Of a DNA stretch of 32,225 nt, positions 1-7,554 are shown piece after piece. The stretch's first letter is position 1. Every line of letters starts with the position of its first letter. The stretch lies in the NCBI GenBank assembly GCA_017467845.1, contig JAFUKH010000048.1:1-32225 (forward strand), given 5' to 3'. A program made the translations under genes and the position numbers. The DNA is from Lachnospiraceae bacterium (lineage in GTDB: Bacteria; Bacillota; Clostridia; Lachnospirales; Lachnospiraceae). The notes beneath the pieces are model-generated. The model saw only the letters and a list, made by a program, of their open reading frames with translations, ran no database searches and had not been told where the DNA came from.

Positions 1-104
1 AAACGTTCTTGAAAATAAAATTTATTCAAAGAATTTTCAAGGTTGCATTGTTGTTTATTTGTCAAAGTTCATTTTCTTGTTGTTCGCTGTGTTTCAGCGG
101 CAAC
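1..104 (-). other. Probable 5' leader of an rRNA operon (partial, continues off the left edge)
   Basis: Downstream of a strong minus-strand promoter there is a non-coding leader with no open reading frame. On the minus strand it contains AACCTTGAAAATTC and a nearby CTTTGAATAA, which resemble the boxA-like antitermination and spacer motifs found ahead of 16S genes in Firmicutes. A perfect 9-bp inverted repeat (8-16 CTTGAAAAT with 33-41 ATTTTCAAG) could be part of a precursor processing stem. The 16S gene itself is not in the window, so this is inference from promoter type, leader motifs and the adjacent tRNA. Confidence 0.45.
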
Positions 105-110
105 TCTGAT

Positions 111-139
111 AGAATACCATGTTCAAAACCTTTTGTCAA
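111..139 (-). promoter_or_regulatory. Strong sigma-A-type promoter, likely rRNA operon promoter
   Basis: Read on the minus strand, the -35 is TTGACA (134-139) and the -10 is TATTCT (111-116), with exactly 17 bp between them. The DNA immediately upstream (140-175) is almost pure A/T, like an UP element. It fires toward the left edge, away from every complete gene in the window, so its product lies outside. Confidence 0.7.
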
Positions 140-140
140 C

Positions 141-169
141 AACTTTTTTAAATTATTTTTAAAAAAGTT
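141..169. repeat. A/T-rich perfect inverted repeat upstream of the rRNA-type promoter
   Basis: Twelve bases at 141-152 (AACTTTTTTAAA) pair perfectly with 158-169 around a 5-base loop. It lies between the tRNA-Ser gene and the -35 box at 134-139. It could end the tRNA transcript, although a stem of A-T pairs is weak. It could instead work as an UP element. The tRNA is already followed by six T residues on the minus strand. Confidence 0.45.
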
Positions 170-183
170 TTATTGGTAAAAAA

Positions 184-271
184 CGGAGAAAGAGGGATTT
201 GAACCCTCGCGCCGCGTGAACGACCTACACCCTTAGCAGGGGCGCCTCTTCAGCCACTTGAGTATTTCTCC
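184..271 (-). tRNA. tRNA-Ser(GCU)
   Basis: The minus strand folds as an 88-nt class II tRNA. The acceptor stem is GGAGAAA paired with TTTCTCC, followed by discriminator G as expected for serine. The anticodon loop is CTGCTAA, giving anticodon GCU for AGC/AGU codons. A long variable arm is present, and the T-loop is GGGTTCAAATCCC. The CCA end is not encoded; six T residues follow directly. It has its own consensus promoter at 332-360. Confidence 0.95.
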
Positions 272-331
272 ATGTTCTGAACTACGTCTCTACCAATATT
301 TATTTGTACGTCAAATCGTGACGCATTTGTT

Positions 332-360
332 ATTATACATAAGCAGGTATTGTTTGTCAA
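332..360 (-). promoter_or_regulatory. Consensus promoter of tRNA-Ser
   Basis: On the minus strand the -35 is TTGACA (355-360) and the -10 is TATAAT (332-337), a perfect match at both boxes with a 17-bp spacer. The predicted start is about 50 nt before the tRNA. The -35 box begins only 9 nt after the stop codon of the acyltransferase gene. Confidence 0.88.
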
Positions 361-369
361 TCAGTTTTT

Positions 370-1083
370 TTATTTATTTTCAAATTCTGCAATAGCCGCT
401 TCAATACGCTGTTTTACCATGTCTGCTATCTCAGAAGTTTTCATTCCCGAGTACTCTTCGTAATATATTGGCTGCAAATAAACCAGCTTTACTGTTACAG
501 GCTTAATCGAGTTCTCATCAAATGGTTTAAAAGAATCAATCAATGCACATGGCACAACAGGACATTTCGCTTTAACTGCACTTTTAAAGGTACCTCCTTT
601 AAATGGTAAAAGCTTATTTCCCATTTTGCTTCGAGTTCCTTCTGCGAAAATAAGAAAGTTTCTACCCTTTTTAACTTCATCCGCCATCTGCTGAATCACC
701 TGCATTGATTGCCTGATATCTTCTCTATCTATAGAAATTGACTTCAATGCAGCAATTACTTGCTTTAACAAAATAATATTGCTCGCTTCTTTCTTGATTA
801 CAAAAGAAAAAGGTACCGGACAAGATTCCAAAAACACTAATACATCAAATAATCCTTGATGATTAGGAAAGAAAATAAAGCCATTCTCTTTTGGAATATT
901 TTCGATACCATATGACTCGATTGTTACTCTGCCAGCACGATTTGCCGCTTTTGTAACCTTCTTAACAGTTGCATAAGCTTCCTCGAGTGTAATATCTTTC
1001 TTTTTCCCGCATCTCCATATGCTGTAGAAATAATAAGGTACCTTCAGAATTAATCTGATTACCATTAATGCTATTCTTTTCAT
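370..1083 (-). CDS. plsC: 1-acyl-sn-glycerol-3-phosphate acyltransferase (PlsC-type)
   Basis: About 237 aa. The protein shows the PlsC/LPLAT motifs: the catalytic NHQGLFD block (HX4D) and the glycerol-phosphate binding FAEGTRS block. A hydrophobic, basic N-terminus (KRIALMVIRLILKVPYYF) probably sits in the membrane. By family it moves an acyl chain to lysophosphatidate to make phosphatidic acid. The reading frame opens at a TTG (1089), but ATG at 1083 is preferred because it lies 9 nt after a GAGAGAG Shine-Dalgarno, while the TTG is only 3 nt from it. It is the last gene of the rhomboid-fumarase operon, 17 nt after the fumarase beta stop. Family assignment is firm; the exact acyl acceptor is not shown. 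Confidence 0.88.
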   Translation of the reverse strand: MKRIALMVIRLILKVPYYFYSIWRCGKKKDITLEEAYATVKKVTKAANRAGRVTIESYGIENIPKENGFIFFPNHQGLFDVLVFLESCPVPFSFVIKKEASNIILLKQVIAALKSISIDREDIRQSMQVIQQMADEVKKGRNFLIFAEGTRSKMGNKLLPFKGGTFKSAVKAKCPVVPCALIDSFKPFDENSIKPVTVKLVYLQPIYYEEYSGMKTSEIADMVKQRIEAAIAEFENK

Positions 1084-1100
1084 TCTCAAAAACTCTCTCG

Positions 1101-1649
1101 CTATCTACAATAATCCTTAATAGCCGTCTCATATAAATTATTCCCCAGACTGTCAATTACTACAATTACCGGGAAATTTTCCACCTCCAGCTTACGAATA
1201 GCTTCGGTTCCCAAATCATCATAAGCAATTACTTCTGAAGATTTAATAGAACGCGAAAGAAGGGCACCTGCCCCACCTACTGCAGCAAAATACACAGCAC
1301 CATTCCGTACAATAGCCTCTTTTACACTTTCCGTTCTTTTTCCTTTACCAATCATTCCTTTTAATCCCAAATCCAAAAGAGAGGGCGCATATTTATCCAT
1401 TCTGCTGGATGTAGTAGGACCTGCAGAACCGATAGGCCTTCCTTCTCGGGCAGGAGATGGTCCCATGTAATATATGATATTGTTCTCCATATCCATAGGA
1501 AGAGACCCTCCCCTTTCCAAGGTCTCATACATCCTTTTGTGCGCTGCATCCCTGGCTGTATATATCGTACCGGTAATATACACATAATCTCCGGCCCGCA
1601 GACTTATCGCTTCTTCTTTATTCAAAGGTGCTTTAATATATCTGTCCAT
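1101..1649 (-). CDS. fumB: Class I fumarate hydratase, beta (C-terminal) subunit
   Basis: 182 aa, the usual length for the separate C-terminal subunit of Fe-S hydro-lyases (FumA C-terminal half / L-tartrate dehydratase beta type). Typical stretches are AGDYVYITGTIYTARDAAHKR near the N-terminus and GPTTSSRMD mid-protein. With the alpha subunit encoded just upstream it should reversibly hydrate fumarate to malate. The start ATG has GGAGG six bases upstream and lies 10 nt after the alpha stop. Tartrate dehydratase is the main alternative, since the two families share this fold. The symbol here means the beta subunit, not E. coli FumB. Confidence 0.88.
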   Translation of the reverse strand: MDRYIKAPLNKEEAISLRAGDYVYITGTIYTARDAAHKRMYETLERGGSLPMDMENNIIYYMGPSPAREGRPIGSAGPTTSSRMDKYAPSLLDLGLKGMIGKGKRTESVKEAIVRNGAVYFAAVGGAGALLSRSIKSSEVIAYDDLGTEAIRKLEVENFPVIVVIDSLGNNLYETAIKDYCR

Positions 1650-1659
1650 TCCACACCTC

Positions 1660-2505
1660 CTAAATAGTTCTTACTGCATGTCGATTCACATGGCAGCAAA
1701 TGTTTATTGCTACAGGTAATCCTGCAATGTGAGTCGGATAAGTGTTGATATTAACTGCCAATGCGGTTGTAGTTCCACCCAAGCCCCCCGGTCCGATACC
1801 CAAGCAGTTAACCTTCTCCAGAAGCTCTTGCTCCATTTCTTTTATGTAAGGAATCGCAGAGTTTTCGTTCACCGGTCTTGTCAACGCCTTCTTCGCCATC
1901 AGCGCACACTTTTCAAAGGTTCCACCAATACCTACTCCTACAACCATAGGCGGACATGCATTGGGACCTGCATCACGCACAGCGGTCAACACCGCATTTT
2001 TCACACCTTCTATTCCGTCGGAGGGCTTAAGCATAAATACGCGGCTCATATTCTCACTTCCAAAGCCCTTAGGAGCCACAGTAATCTTCACATTTTCCCC
2101 CGGTACCATTTCATAATGAATAATGGCCGGTGTGTTGTCCTTGGTATTTTCACGAATAAGCGGGTCAGAAACAACTGACTTGCGAAGATATCCCTCCACA
2201 TAGCCTCTGCGTACACCTTCGTTAATAGCATCCTCTAAAAGTCCACCTTCAAAATGCACATCCTGCCCAATCTCCATGAAAATAACGGCCATACCCGTAT
2301 CCTGACAAATAGGAATCATATCACTACCGGCAATCTCCAGATTCTCCTGAAGCTGTCCTAAAATCTGCTTACCTAAAGGAGACTCTTCTGCGCAGGCAGC
2401 CTTATCCAAAGCACATTTCATATCCGTAGAGAGAAAATGGTTGGCCTCTACACACATTTCTTTGATATTTTCAGTAATCACATCTACATGAACGGTTCTC
2501 ATCAT
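1660..2505 (-). CDS. fumA: Class I fumarate hydratase, alpha (N-terminal, Fe-S) subunit
   Basis: 281 aa, normal for the alpha subunit of the oxygen-sensitive two-subunit fumarase. Expected cysteines are in CQDTGMA, in GPNACPPMVVGVGIGG, and near the C-terminus (ICCHVNRHA). Together these would hold the [4Fe-4S] cluster on which the substrate is dehydrated. It lies 2 nt downstream of the HIT gene, whose stop codon falls between the GGAG Shine-Dalgarno and the ATG, so translation is probably coupled. The beta subunit follows directly. A class I fumarase fits an anaerobic lifestyle. Tartrate dehydratase is the alternative. Confidence 0.9.
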   Translation of the reverse strand: MMRTVHVDVITENIKEMCVEANHFLSTDMKCALDKAACAEESPLGKQILGQLQENLEIAGSDMIPICQDTGMAVIFMEIGQDVHFEGGLLEDAINEGVRRGYVEGYLRKSVVSDPLIRENTKDNTPAIIHYEMVPGENVKITVAPKGFGSENMSRVFMLKPSDGIEGVKNAVLTAVRDAGPNACPPMVVGVGIGGTFEKCALMAKKALTRPVNENSAIPYIKEMEQELLEKVNCLGIGPGGLGGTTTALAVNINTYPTHIAGLPVAINICCHVNRHAVRTI

Positions 2506-2507
2506 CT

Positions 2508-2918
2508 TTACTCCGCCAAGGTATCCTTAATCTTTGATAATTCCTCAGAGGGAATCTCCATAGGCTTCCAGCTGATTCTCTGCCCATCATCCTCATAACG
2601 CGGAATCAGATGCATATGAAAATGGAACACTGTCTGACCTGCAACAGAACCATTATTCTGCACCACATTAAAACCATCACAGGAAAGTTTCTCTGTCATG
2701 GCTGTTGCCAACTTCTTAGCTAATACAAATGCCTTCGCTGCAGTTTCATCCGGAAGCTGATACAAATTATCTGCATGAGCCTTGGGTAAGATCAAGGCAT
2801 GTCCCTTTGTTGCAGGTGCAAGATCCAGAATCACATTGAAATCCTCATCCTCATAGATACTGTTGGTCGGAATCACTCCATTCGCAAGCTTACAAAAAAT
2901 ACAATCGTCCTTCATCAT
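2508..2918 (-). CDS. HIT family nucleotide hydrolase/transferase (Hint-like)
   Basis: 136 aa, standard HIT length. It has the histidine triad HFHMHLIPR, in which the middle His is the nucleophile, and the usual N-terminal block FCKLANGVIPTNSIYED with a CxxC pair that often binds zinc in this branch. It probably hydrolyses nucleoside phosphoramidates or adenylated substrates in the cytoplasm. The first of two ATG codons is chosen because GGGAG lies six bases before it. It sits between the flavodoxin/SCP2 gene and fumarase alpha in one operon; the link is probably only co-expression. Confidence 0.9.
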   Translation of the reverse strand: MMKDDCIFCKLANGVIPTNSIYEDEDFNVILDLAPATKGHALILPKAHADNLYQLPDETAAKAFVLAKKLATAMTEKLSCDGFNVVQNNGSVAGQTVFHFHMHLIPRYEDDGQRISWKPMEIPSEELSKIKDTLAE

Positions 2919-2944
2919 AGTTAACTCCCTTTCTCACACACTTA

Positions 2945-3934
2945 TTATGCAAACACAAATAATTGGTCTAACGTTCTGAATATGTTAAATTCACCCTTAA
3001 TCTTCATTGCACCGGACATGAATGCTCTCTGGAAGGTCATTCTGCCTGCAATCAAATCTTCCAGCACTTGACGATCAATCATAATCACCACATCAGCATT
3101 ATCTCCATCACCATACTCACATACTAATCTGGAACCATTCACTTTAATGAGAAGAGCAGGTGACTTTCCGTCAATCTTAAAGCTATATGTTGCGCTAACT
3201 CCAGGCTGTGCCTTAAATGCTTTACGGAATTCCCCAAGGTAGGCCTCGCCGTCAGAAGCCTTGTCGCTCATCATATCTCTAAAAAGGTTAGCAAGCTCTT
3301 GAATATCCTCTTTCTGCCTCTGAACATACATTGCATCAGATGCATACATAGACAACTGCTCTGTCTCCTGCGGAGTAAAATCAATATTATGAGTAATAGA
3401 AACCATCTGCTTCACTGCTTGATTACTTCCCGGGAAGCTGGCAACCTTCTGGTTGATGGTTCGATACATATTTTCAGCCTTTTTCTCAATAATTGTCACA
3501 TACTGAGGATTCATCTCCAGACTCACGTTATCTGCTACATATCCACAGATACCGCTGCAAGGCTGTCCCCCCAAAATCTCCCACGCATTGGTCAGATGAA
3601 GCTTACCTTCGCGTTCTCCGTAAGTGGTAGACATCACGATAGGGCACATATAAATCTGGGAAATTCTTTCTTTATCCCCATAAAGCCAGCATGCGTCCAA
3701 AAACTGCTGCATATATCCACCGATGCCGTACCATTCGATTGTGGTAGCCAGAATGATACCATCCGCCTCCTTCAAGGTCTGGGGCAATGTGGTAATGGTA
3801 CTCTTGCTTTCATGTAAATTGTAACGGGTCACTTTTACATTAAGCTCCTCCAATACTTCCTGCATCTTATTGATTACAAAAAGTGTAGGGTCATCAATAA
3901 TTCCTCGTCCGCCATAATAAATATTAATATTCAC
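2945..3934 (-). CDS. Flavodoxin-like/NAD(P)H oxidoreductase domain fused to an SCP2 sterol-carrier domain
   Basis: About 329 aa. The N-terminal half (roughly residues 1-180) looks like an NADPH-dependent FMN reductase/flavodoxin-fold protein: a glycine-rich start (IYYGGRG) and ADGIILATTIEWYGIGG followed by QQFLDACW, matching the FMN isoalloxazine loop. The C-terminal part (roughly 215-329) resembles the SCP2 lipid-binding domain, ending FMSGAMKIKGEFNIFRTLDQL. The frame is open to an ATG at 3976, but the GTG at 3934 is chosen because AGGAG lies 8 nt before it. That start overlaps the rhomboid stop by 11 nt, implying coupling. A redox enzyme that holds a hydrophobic substrate is a reasonable guess, but no substrate is known. 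Confidence 0.8.
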   Translation of the reverse strand: MNINIYYGGRGIIDDPTLFVINKMQEVLEELNVKVTRYNLHESKSTITTLPQTLKEADGIILATTIEWYGIGGYMQQFLDACWLYGDKERISQIYMCPIVMSTTYGEREGKLHLTNAWEILGGQPCSGICGYVADNVSLEMNPQYVTIIEKKAENMYRTINQKVASFPGSNQAVKQMVSITHNIDFTPQETEQLSMYASDAMYVQRQKEDIQELANLFRDMMSDKASDGEAYLGEFRKAFKAQPGVSATYSFKIDGKSPALLIKVNGSRLVCEYGDGDNADVVIMIDRQVLEDLIAGRMTFQRAFMSGAMKIKGEFNIFRTLDQLFVFA

Positions 3935-4529
3935 TCGTGGTTCTCCTATCTTTTCTATATAATATGAAGCAAACAATCATTCCTAACAAGAAGCCGCCAA
4001 TCAGTCCACCTGCATGAGCTGCATTGTCAATACCACCGCTTCTCATCCCGCTATACAGGGAAAGAAGAAGCATTCCCAATACTCTCTGTGGTGTGATGTC
4101 CGGAAATCTTTTCCCAGCAAACACTACAATGGCAAGAAGCAAACCATCCAATCCGAAAACTGCTCCACTGGCTCCAAGAGAATAATAATAGTCATTGGTA
4201 ACAATCTGCATCCCCATGGAAACCATACTTCCCACAAAACCCGAAAGCATATACACTACCCAAAGCAACAAGTGCCCAATCTCTTTTTCCAGCATTGCTC
4301 CCAGAAACAACAGTATCAGCATATTGTTAAACAAATGTTCCAGATCTGCATGCAAAAACATGGAAGTAATCAATCTGCCGTATTCACCCTTTTGAAGCAC
4401 CTCGTAAACGCCCAAAAAGCCTTCTCCCGAGAGTATATATTCTGACCGAAGAGTTATGAAAAACACTACTACATTAATTCCCACCAGCAGAATACTCACA
4501 AAAGGAATATCTTTTCTGATTCTTGTCAT
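3924..4529 (-). CDS. Rhomboid family intramembrane serine protease
   Basis: 201 aa with six hydrophobic segments. Rhomboid hallmarks are present: HADLEHLFNN in the second helix region, the catalytic serine in GASGAVFG, and the catalytic histidine in AHAGGLIGG. It should cleave transmembrane substrates within the membrane; none can be named from context. ATG 4529 has AGGA nine bases upstream. It is the first gene of the operon that ends with plsC, with a plausible promoter at 4576-4605. Confidence 0.9.
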   Translation of the reverse strand: MTRIRKDIPFVSILLVGINVVVFFITLRSEYILSGEGFLGVYEVLQKGEYGRLITSMFLHADLEHLFNNMLILLFLGAMLEKEIGHLLLWVVYMLSGFVGSMVSMGMQIVTNDYYYSLGASGAVFGLDGLLLAIVVFAGKRFPDITPQRVLGMLLLSLYSGMRSGGIDNAAHAGGLIGGFLLGMIVCFILYRKDRRTTSEY

Positions 4530-4575
4530 TAAAATTTGTCCTTTTATATTTGAATTAATGAAACCTATATAGAAA

Positions 4576-4605
4576 AATGTACCACTCTTTCCCCCATTTC
4601 GTCAA
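4576..4605 (-). promoter_or_regulatory. Likely promoter of the rhomboid-fumarase-plsC operon
   Basis: On the minus strand TTGACG (4600-4605) and TACATT (4576-4581) are 18 bp apart, 47 nt before the rhomboid start. The -35 is near consensus and the -10 matches 4 of 6. It lies in the only gap (96 nt) between the Tad operon and this one. No clear terminator hairpin was seen in that gap, so read-through from the Tad operon is possible. Confidence 0.5.
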
Positions 4606-4625
4606 CTACCGCGCCAAAGTGCTTT

Positions 4626-5768
4626 CTAGCGATATATATACTCCAGCTTACCAAATCGAATCTCATCATGTTCTTCCAGCTTCCTTTTCTCGTAGGGCTG
4701 TAAACGAAGACCGTTTTTGTAGGTTCCGTTGGTGGAATTCAAATCCTCCAGATAGTGTTCTCCTCCGATTTCCACAATTCTGGCATGAACCCGACTTACA
4801 GAATAATCATTCAGCACTAAATTAACATTATCCCTTTTCTTTCCCACTACAAAAGGAAAATGACTCAACCTTATGAGCAACTCACCATTTTCCTGATAAA
4901 GCCCCCTTTCCTTTTCCAGAGGCTTTTCTTCTATATATATTGTTTTTCCAAATTCTTCCTCAAAGCTTTCCTGCTTTTCCGGTTCGCTTTTTCCGTATGA
5001 GGTCTCCTCACATACTGCATATCCACGCATCTGTCCCAATAAATCCTGACGAAACATATCCTGGTCCTCTCGTCGTTTTCTTCGGTTTTCCCAAAAAAAG
5101 AAGCGTTTTTTCTTCCCTTCTCTCAATACAGCTTTTTCCTCCGGTTTCATTACCTGCCTGACAGTTTCCAACCTCTCCTGCTCCACCAACCGCTCCGGAA
5201 CCACCGACTGCCGGTTCACTTTCTCCGTAAGCTTCAAAAAGTCCTGATACATAGCACTTCCCAGATATTCCACGCCCTGACTCTGCAGTCGATCATAGGC
5301 CTGATAGGTAAAGGCAACCAGTTCATCGTCACCATAATCAATGTTGGCAAGAAAAAACTCCATAAGCACATCGGCATCTTCATTCCCTTCCGCATAGGGC
5401 ACATACATAAAGAAAAAATCGTCCCTCTCTAAATCCTGGTAAATGTGCCTTGGATTCCATGTAATGCAGCGATCCTCTAACAGATACCTTTCCAGCTCAG
5501 CCTTCACTGCCACCACCTCACCTAAGAAGTGCCGCATCCAATCTCTGGTAATTCTCCTATCACCAAAACTCTGGCTCACATTCTGCTTGGAAGAAATATC
5601 ATAATATAAATAATACTTTTCATCCATAATTCGCAGACTACAAGGTAGAAGATATTTAATTCCACCTCTTCCCAGAATGCAATACTGATATCTCCGTTCT
5701 TCCACCACCTTTTCCAAGGCCAGCCTTTCATAATTGCAATTCAAAATCCTAATATATTCCGTGTTCAT
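4626..5768 (-). CDS. FHA-domain protein with DUF6382-like N-terminus, end of the Tad operon
   Basis: 380 aa. The C-terminal ~90 residues are a forkhead-associated domain (FVVGK, then SRVHARI, then LNSTNGTYKNG), which binds phosphothreonine peptides. The N-terminal ~180 residues (starting MNTEYIRILNCNYERLALE) resemble the DUF6382 region often joined to FHA in Clostridia. A charged linker rich in K/R/E lies between them. There is no signal peptide or membrane helix, so it is probably cytoplasmic. It overlaps the TadE stop by 20 nt and so belongs to the Tad operon. It may tie pilus assembly to Ser/Thr kinase signalling, which is inference; no kinase gene is in the window. Confidence 0.82.
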   Translation of the reverse strand: MNTEYIRILNCNYERLALEKVVEERRYQYCILGRGGIKYLLPCSLRIMDEKYYLYYDISSKQNVSQSFGDRRITRDWMRHFLGEVVAVKAELERYLLEDRCITWNPRHIYQDLERDDFFFMYVPYAEGNEDADVLMEFFLANIDYGDDELVAFTYQAYDRLQSQGVEYLGSAMYQDFLKLTEKVNRQSVVPERLVEQERLETVRQVMKPEEKAVLREGKKKRFFFWENRRKRREDQDMFRQDLLGQMRGYAVCEETSYGKSEPEKQESFEEEFGKTIYIEEKPLEKERGLYQENGELLIRLSHFPFVVGKKRDNVNLVLNDYSVSRVHARIVEIGGEHYLEDLNSTNGTYKNGLRLQPYEKRKLEEHDEIRFGKLEYIYR

Positions 5769-6183
5769 TCTCTTCTTTCCCCTTCTCTTCCATTTTTTCC
5801 AGCTTTACCTTCTGTCTGAGTAAAAATGTGGGCGACAAACTCATTGTCCCCCGTTCCACTACAGCCTTATCAAAAAACGGGCCACAAAAAGTTCCTTCTG
5901 CCTTTACCTGTACCTGATTCGTCTTCACCAGAAGCTCTGGCACCCGAACATCCATCCACACATATTTCTCCAGATACCAGTCCTCCACCGTTTCCTTCAT
6001 ATTCCTTGCTTTTTCTTCCAGACTTTCCCCTTCCAAATACTCACTGCGTACAATCAGACTGGTCACCTCCTGCTCCAGTAAACACCTATCATAGAAAAAA
6101 AACAGAAGAGACAACACAAACATAATCACGCCAAATACTGCGGGCAGCACCAGACTTGCTTCCACCGTCATATACCCTTTCAT
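5749..6183 (-). CDS. tadE: TadE-like pseudopilin
   Basis: 144 aa. The extreme N-terminus is MKGYMTVEASLVLPAV, a class III prepilin-type signal: cleavage after Gly3 would leave Tyr at +1 and Glu at +5, followed by a hydrophobic helix (VFGVIMFVLSLLFFFY). The rest would lie outside the membrane. The prepilin peptidase gene ends on its start codon (ATGA overlap), with GGAGG nine bases before the ATG. Its 3' end overlaps the FHA gene by 20 nt. It is probably a minor pilin of the Flp pilus. Family level is firm, exact role is inferred. Confidence 0.82.
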   Translation of the reverse strand: MKGYMTVEASLVLPAVFGVIMFVLSLLFFFYDRCLLEQEVTSLIVRSEYLEGESLEEKARNMKETVEDWYLEKYVWMDVRVPELLVKTNQVQVKAEGTFCGPFFDKAVVERGTMSLSPTFLLRQKVKLEKMEEKGKEENEHGIY

Positions 6184-6596
6184 AATATCATTCCTCCCAT
6201 TTGATAAACCACCAATGCAACTGTTAAAAAGGGAGCAAACGGAATTTGCACATCCCTCGACACATGTTTTATTACTAGTAATAAAATCGCATAGAAGAGC
6301 ACCCCGAACTGTGCCAGAATATATACCACGAGACTTCCCGGCCAGCCCATGATTAATCCCACAATGATTAATAGAACTCCATCACCATAGCCAACCTTCT
6401 CCCGCGTAAGAAATCCCATCAGAATTAAAAGCATTCCCGGGATTATCCCCAAGAGAACGGGCACCCACTCCCCCTTTATAGCGCCCCGGACTAGTCCGAC
6501 TCCGAGACCGCCCAGTATCGCTCCCACGGAAAATTCCTTTCTTCGAATATCCCGAATGCTAAGTATTACCAAATAAACAATTAACAAATAAACCAC
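6180..6596 (-). CDS. tadV: Prepilin peptidase, A24 family (TadV/CpaA-like)
   Basis: About 138 aa, short like other Tad-type prepilin peptidases that lack the methylase domain. The two catalytic aspartates of the aspartyl protease are Asp16 (SIRDIRRKEF) and Asp72 in GYGDG. Several membrane helices surround them. The frame can be read from a GTG at 6614, but the GTG at 6596 is preferred because GGGAGG lies eight bases upstream. That ribosome site overlaps the last codons of the previous gene, leaving a 4-nt gap. It should process the Flp pilin and the TadE-type proteins encoded around it. Confidence 0.87.
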   Translation of the reverse strand: MVYLLIVYLVILSIRDIRRKEFSVGAILGGLGVGLVRGAIKGEWVPVLLGIIPGMLLILMGFLTREKVGYGDGVLLIIVGLIMGWPGSLVVYILAQFGVLFYAILLLVIKHVSRDVQIPFAPFLTVALVVYQMGGMIL

Positions 6597-6600
6597 TGCT

Positions 6601-7539
6601 TTATCCTCCCACACACCTGCTGCAAGGACGATATTTATCCCGCGCCTCCCAGCTGACCGTCTTCACGTGTCGGGTCAATCCCAGACACTCTTCCTCATAA
6701 TGATAGCAGTCTCCTTCTTGCGTAACATACAACCGCTCCGGCATCACACCCTTAGCACAAAAGGAGCACTTTGCATAACTCTGTCCCCAACAGTTCCGTG
6801 TATTTCCGAGTGTTGTAGAAGATATCATCTGAACTGTCAATTTCAGATGACTGCATTCTCTGGTAGAGTGCCAAACCTCACCATATTCGGTCACATAAGC
6901 AACCTGCATTTCTACACTCTGGGATGCCACATCATACCCGGTCCATGCCCGTCCATAAAATCGATTAGATAATCTTGCATAGGAAAAGGGTAAAAGCTGC
7001 CCCTTCGGACTGACCTGATATGTCAAAGTCAACTTCACCTCATCCTCGTCCGTAATAATATCCGACTCCAAAAAGTTCAGTCCCACACTCCCCAAGGTAA
7101 GCGGTGAACTATTTAAATACTCCTGTCCAAGGGTACTGTGTAATACGCCGTTTACATATAAATAAGAAACCGCCAATTCCGGTACCGCCTCCGCCAGCTG
7201 CTCTCCAGTACCATAAAGCATCAGTGTCTTTCCAGCCTTCCATAGACCATATTCCAGATTGGAATGGAGTCTCAGCATCTCAATAAATCCTGATATCTGC
7301 AGAAAAAAGACCAGAAAGAGCGGTAATACCATGGCGGCTTCCACCGTCATACTGCCCTGCAATTGATGAAAAGAAGAAAACCGAGATATCCTCCCTACAT
7401 GGGATTTAAAGGACTTTATACCATAGGAGATTCGGTTTAGACAAAAACCTTTTTTAAATGTCGGAGAAGGCTTGTCAGTTTGGTTGCTGTGTTTAGAACG
7501 AAATTCAAATGAAATTATTAACCCATGTAGGAAAGACAT
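6601..7539 (-). CDS. TadE/TadG-like protein with tandem Ada-like cysteine modules
   Basis: 312 aa. Residues 62-67 (G-SMTVE) form a prepilin-type site with Glu at +5, followed by a hydrophobic helix (VLPLFLVFFLQI). It has an unusually long ~60-residue leader before that site. The start is supported by AGGAG nine bases before ATG 7539. The C-terminal ~100 residues hold two similar modules, each beginning YVTxxGxxxH and followed by a Cys. Module 1 has C229, C250, C258, C261; module 2 has C278, C285, C306, C309 ending YRPCSRC. This resembles the Ada-type zinc domain (YHxxxC ... PCxxC) seen in many Firmicute secreted proteins. It is likely anchored with these modules outside. Metal binding is inferred. 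Confidence 0.78.
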   Translation of the reverse strand: MSFLHGLIISFEFRSKHSNQTDKPSPTFKKGFCLNRISYGIKSFKSHVGRISRFSSFHQLQGSMTVEAAMVLPLFLVFFLQISGFIEMLRLHSNLEYGLWKAGKTLMLYGTGEQLAEAVPELAVSYLYVNGVLHSTLGQEYLNSSPLTLGSVGLNFLESDIITDEDEVKLTLTYQVSPKGQLLPFSYARLSNRFYGRAWTGYDVASQSVEMQVAYVTEYGEVWHSTRECSHLKLTVQMISSTTLGNTRNCWGQSYAKCSFCAKGVMPERLYVTQEGDCYHYEEECLGLTRHVKTVSWEARDKYRPCSRCVGG

Positions 7540-7554
7540 CTCGATTTTCTCCTT

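Noticed and set aside
60-65. A second TTGACA on the minus strand as a tandem rRNA promoter
   Set aside because: No -10-like hexamer is found 16-18 bp further on (CCTTGA or CTTGAA).
3299-3817. 172-aa plus-strand frame
   Set aside because: It lies wholly antisense to the flavodoxin/SCP2 gene, has no recognisable motif, and no ribosome site was found.
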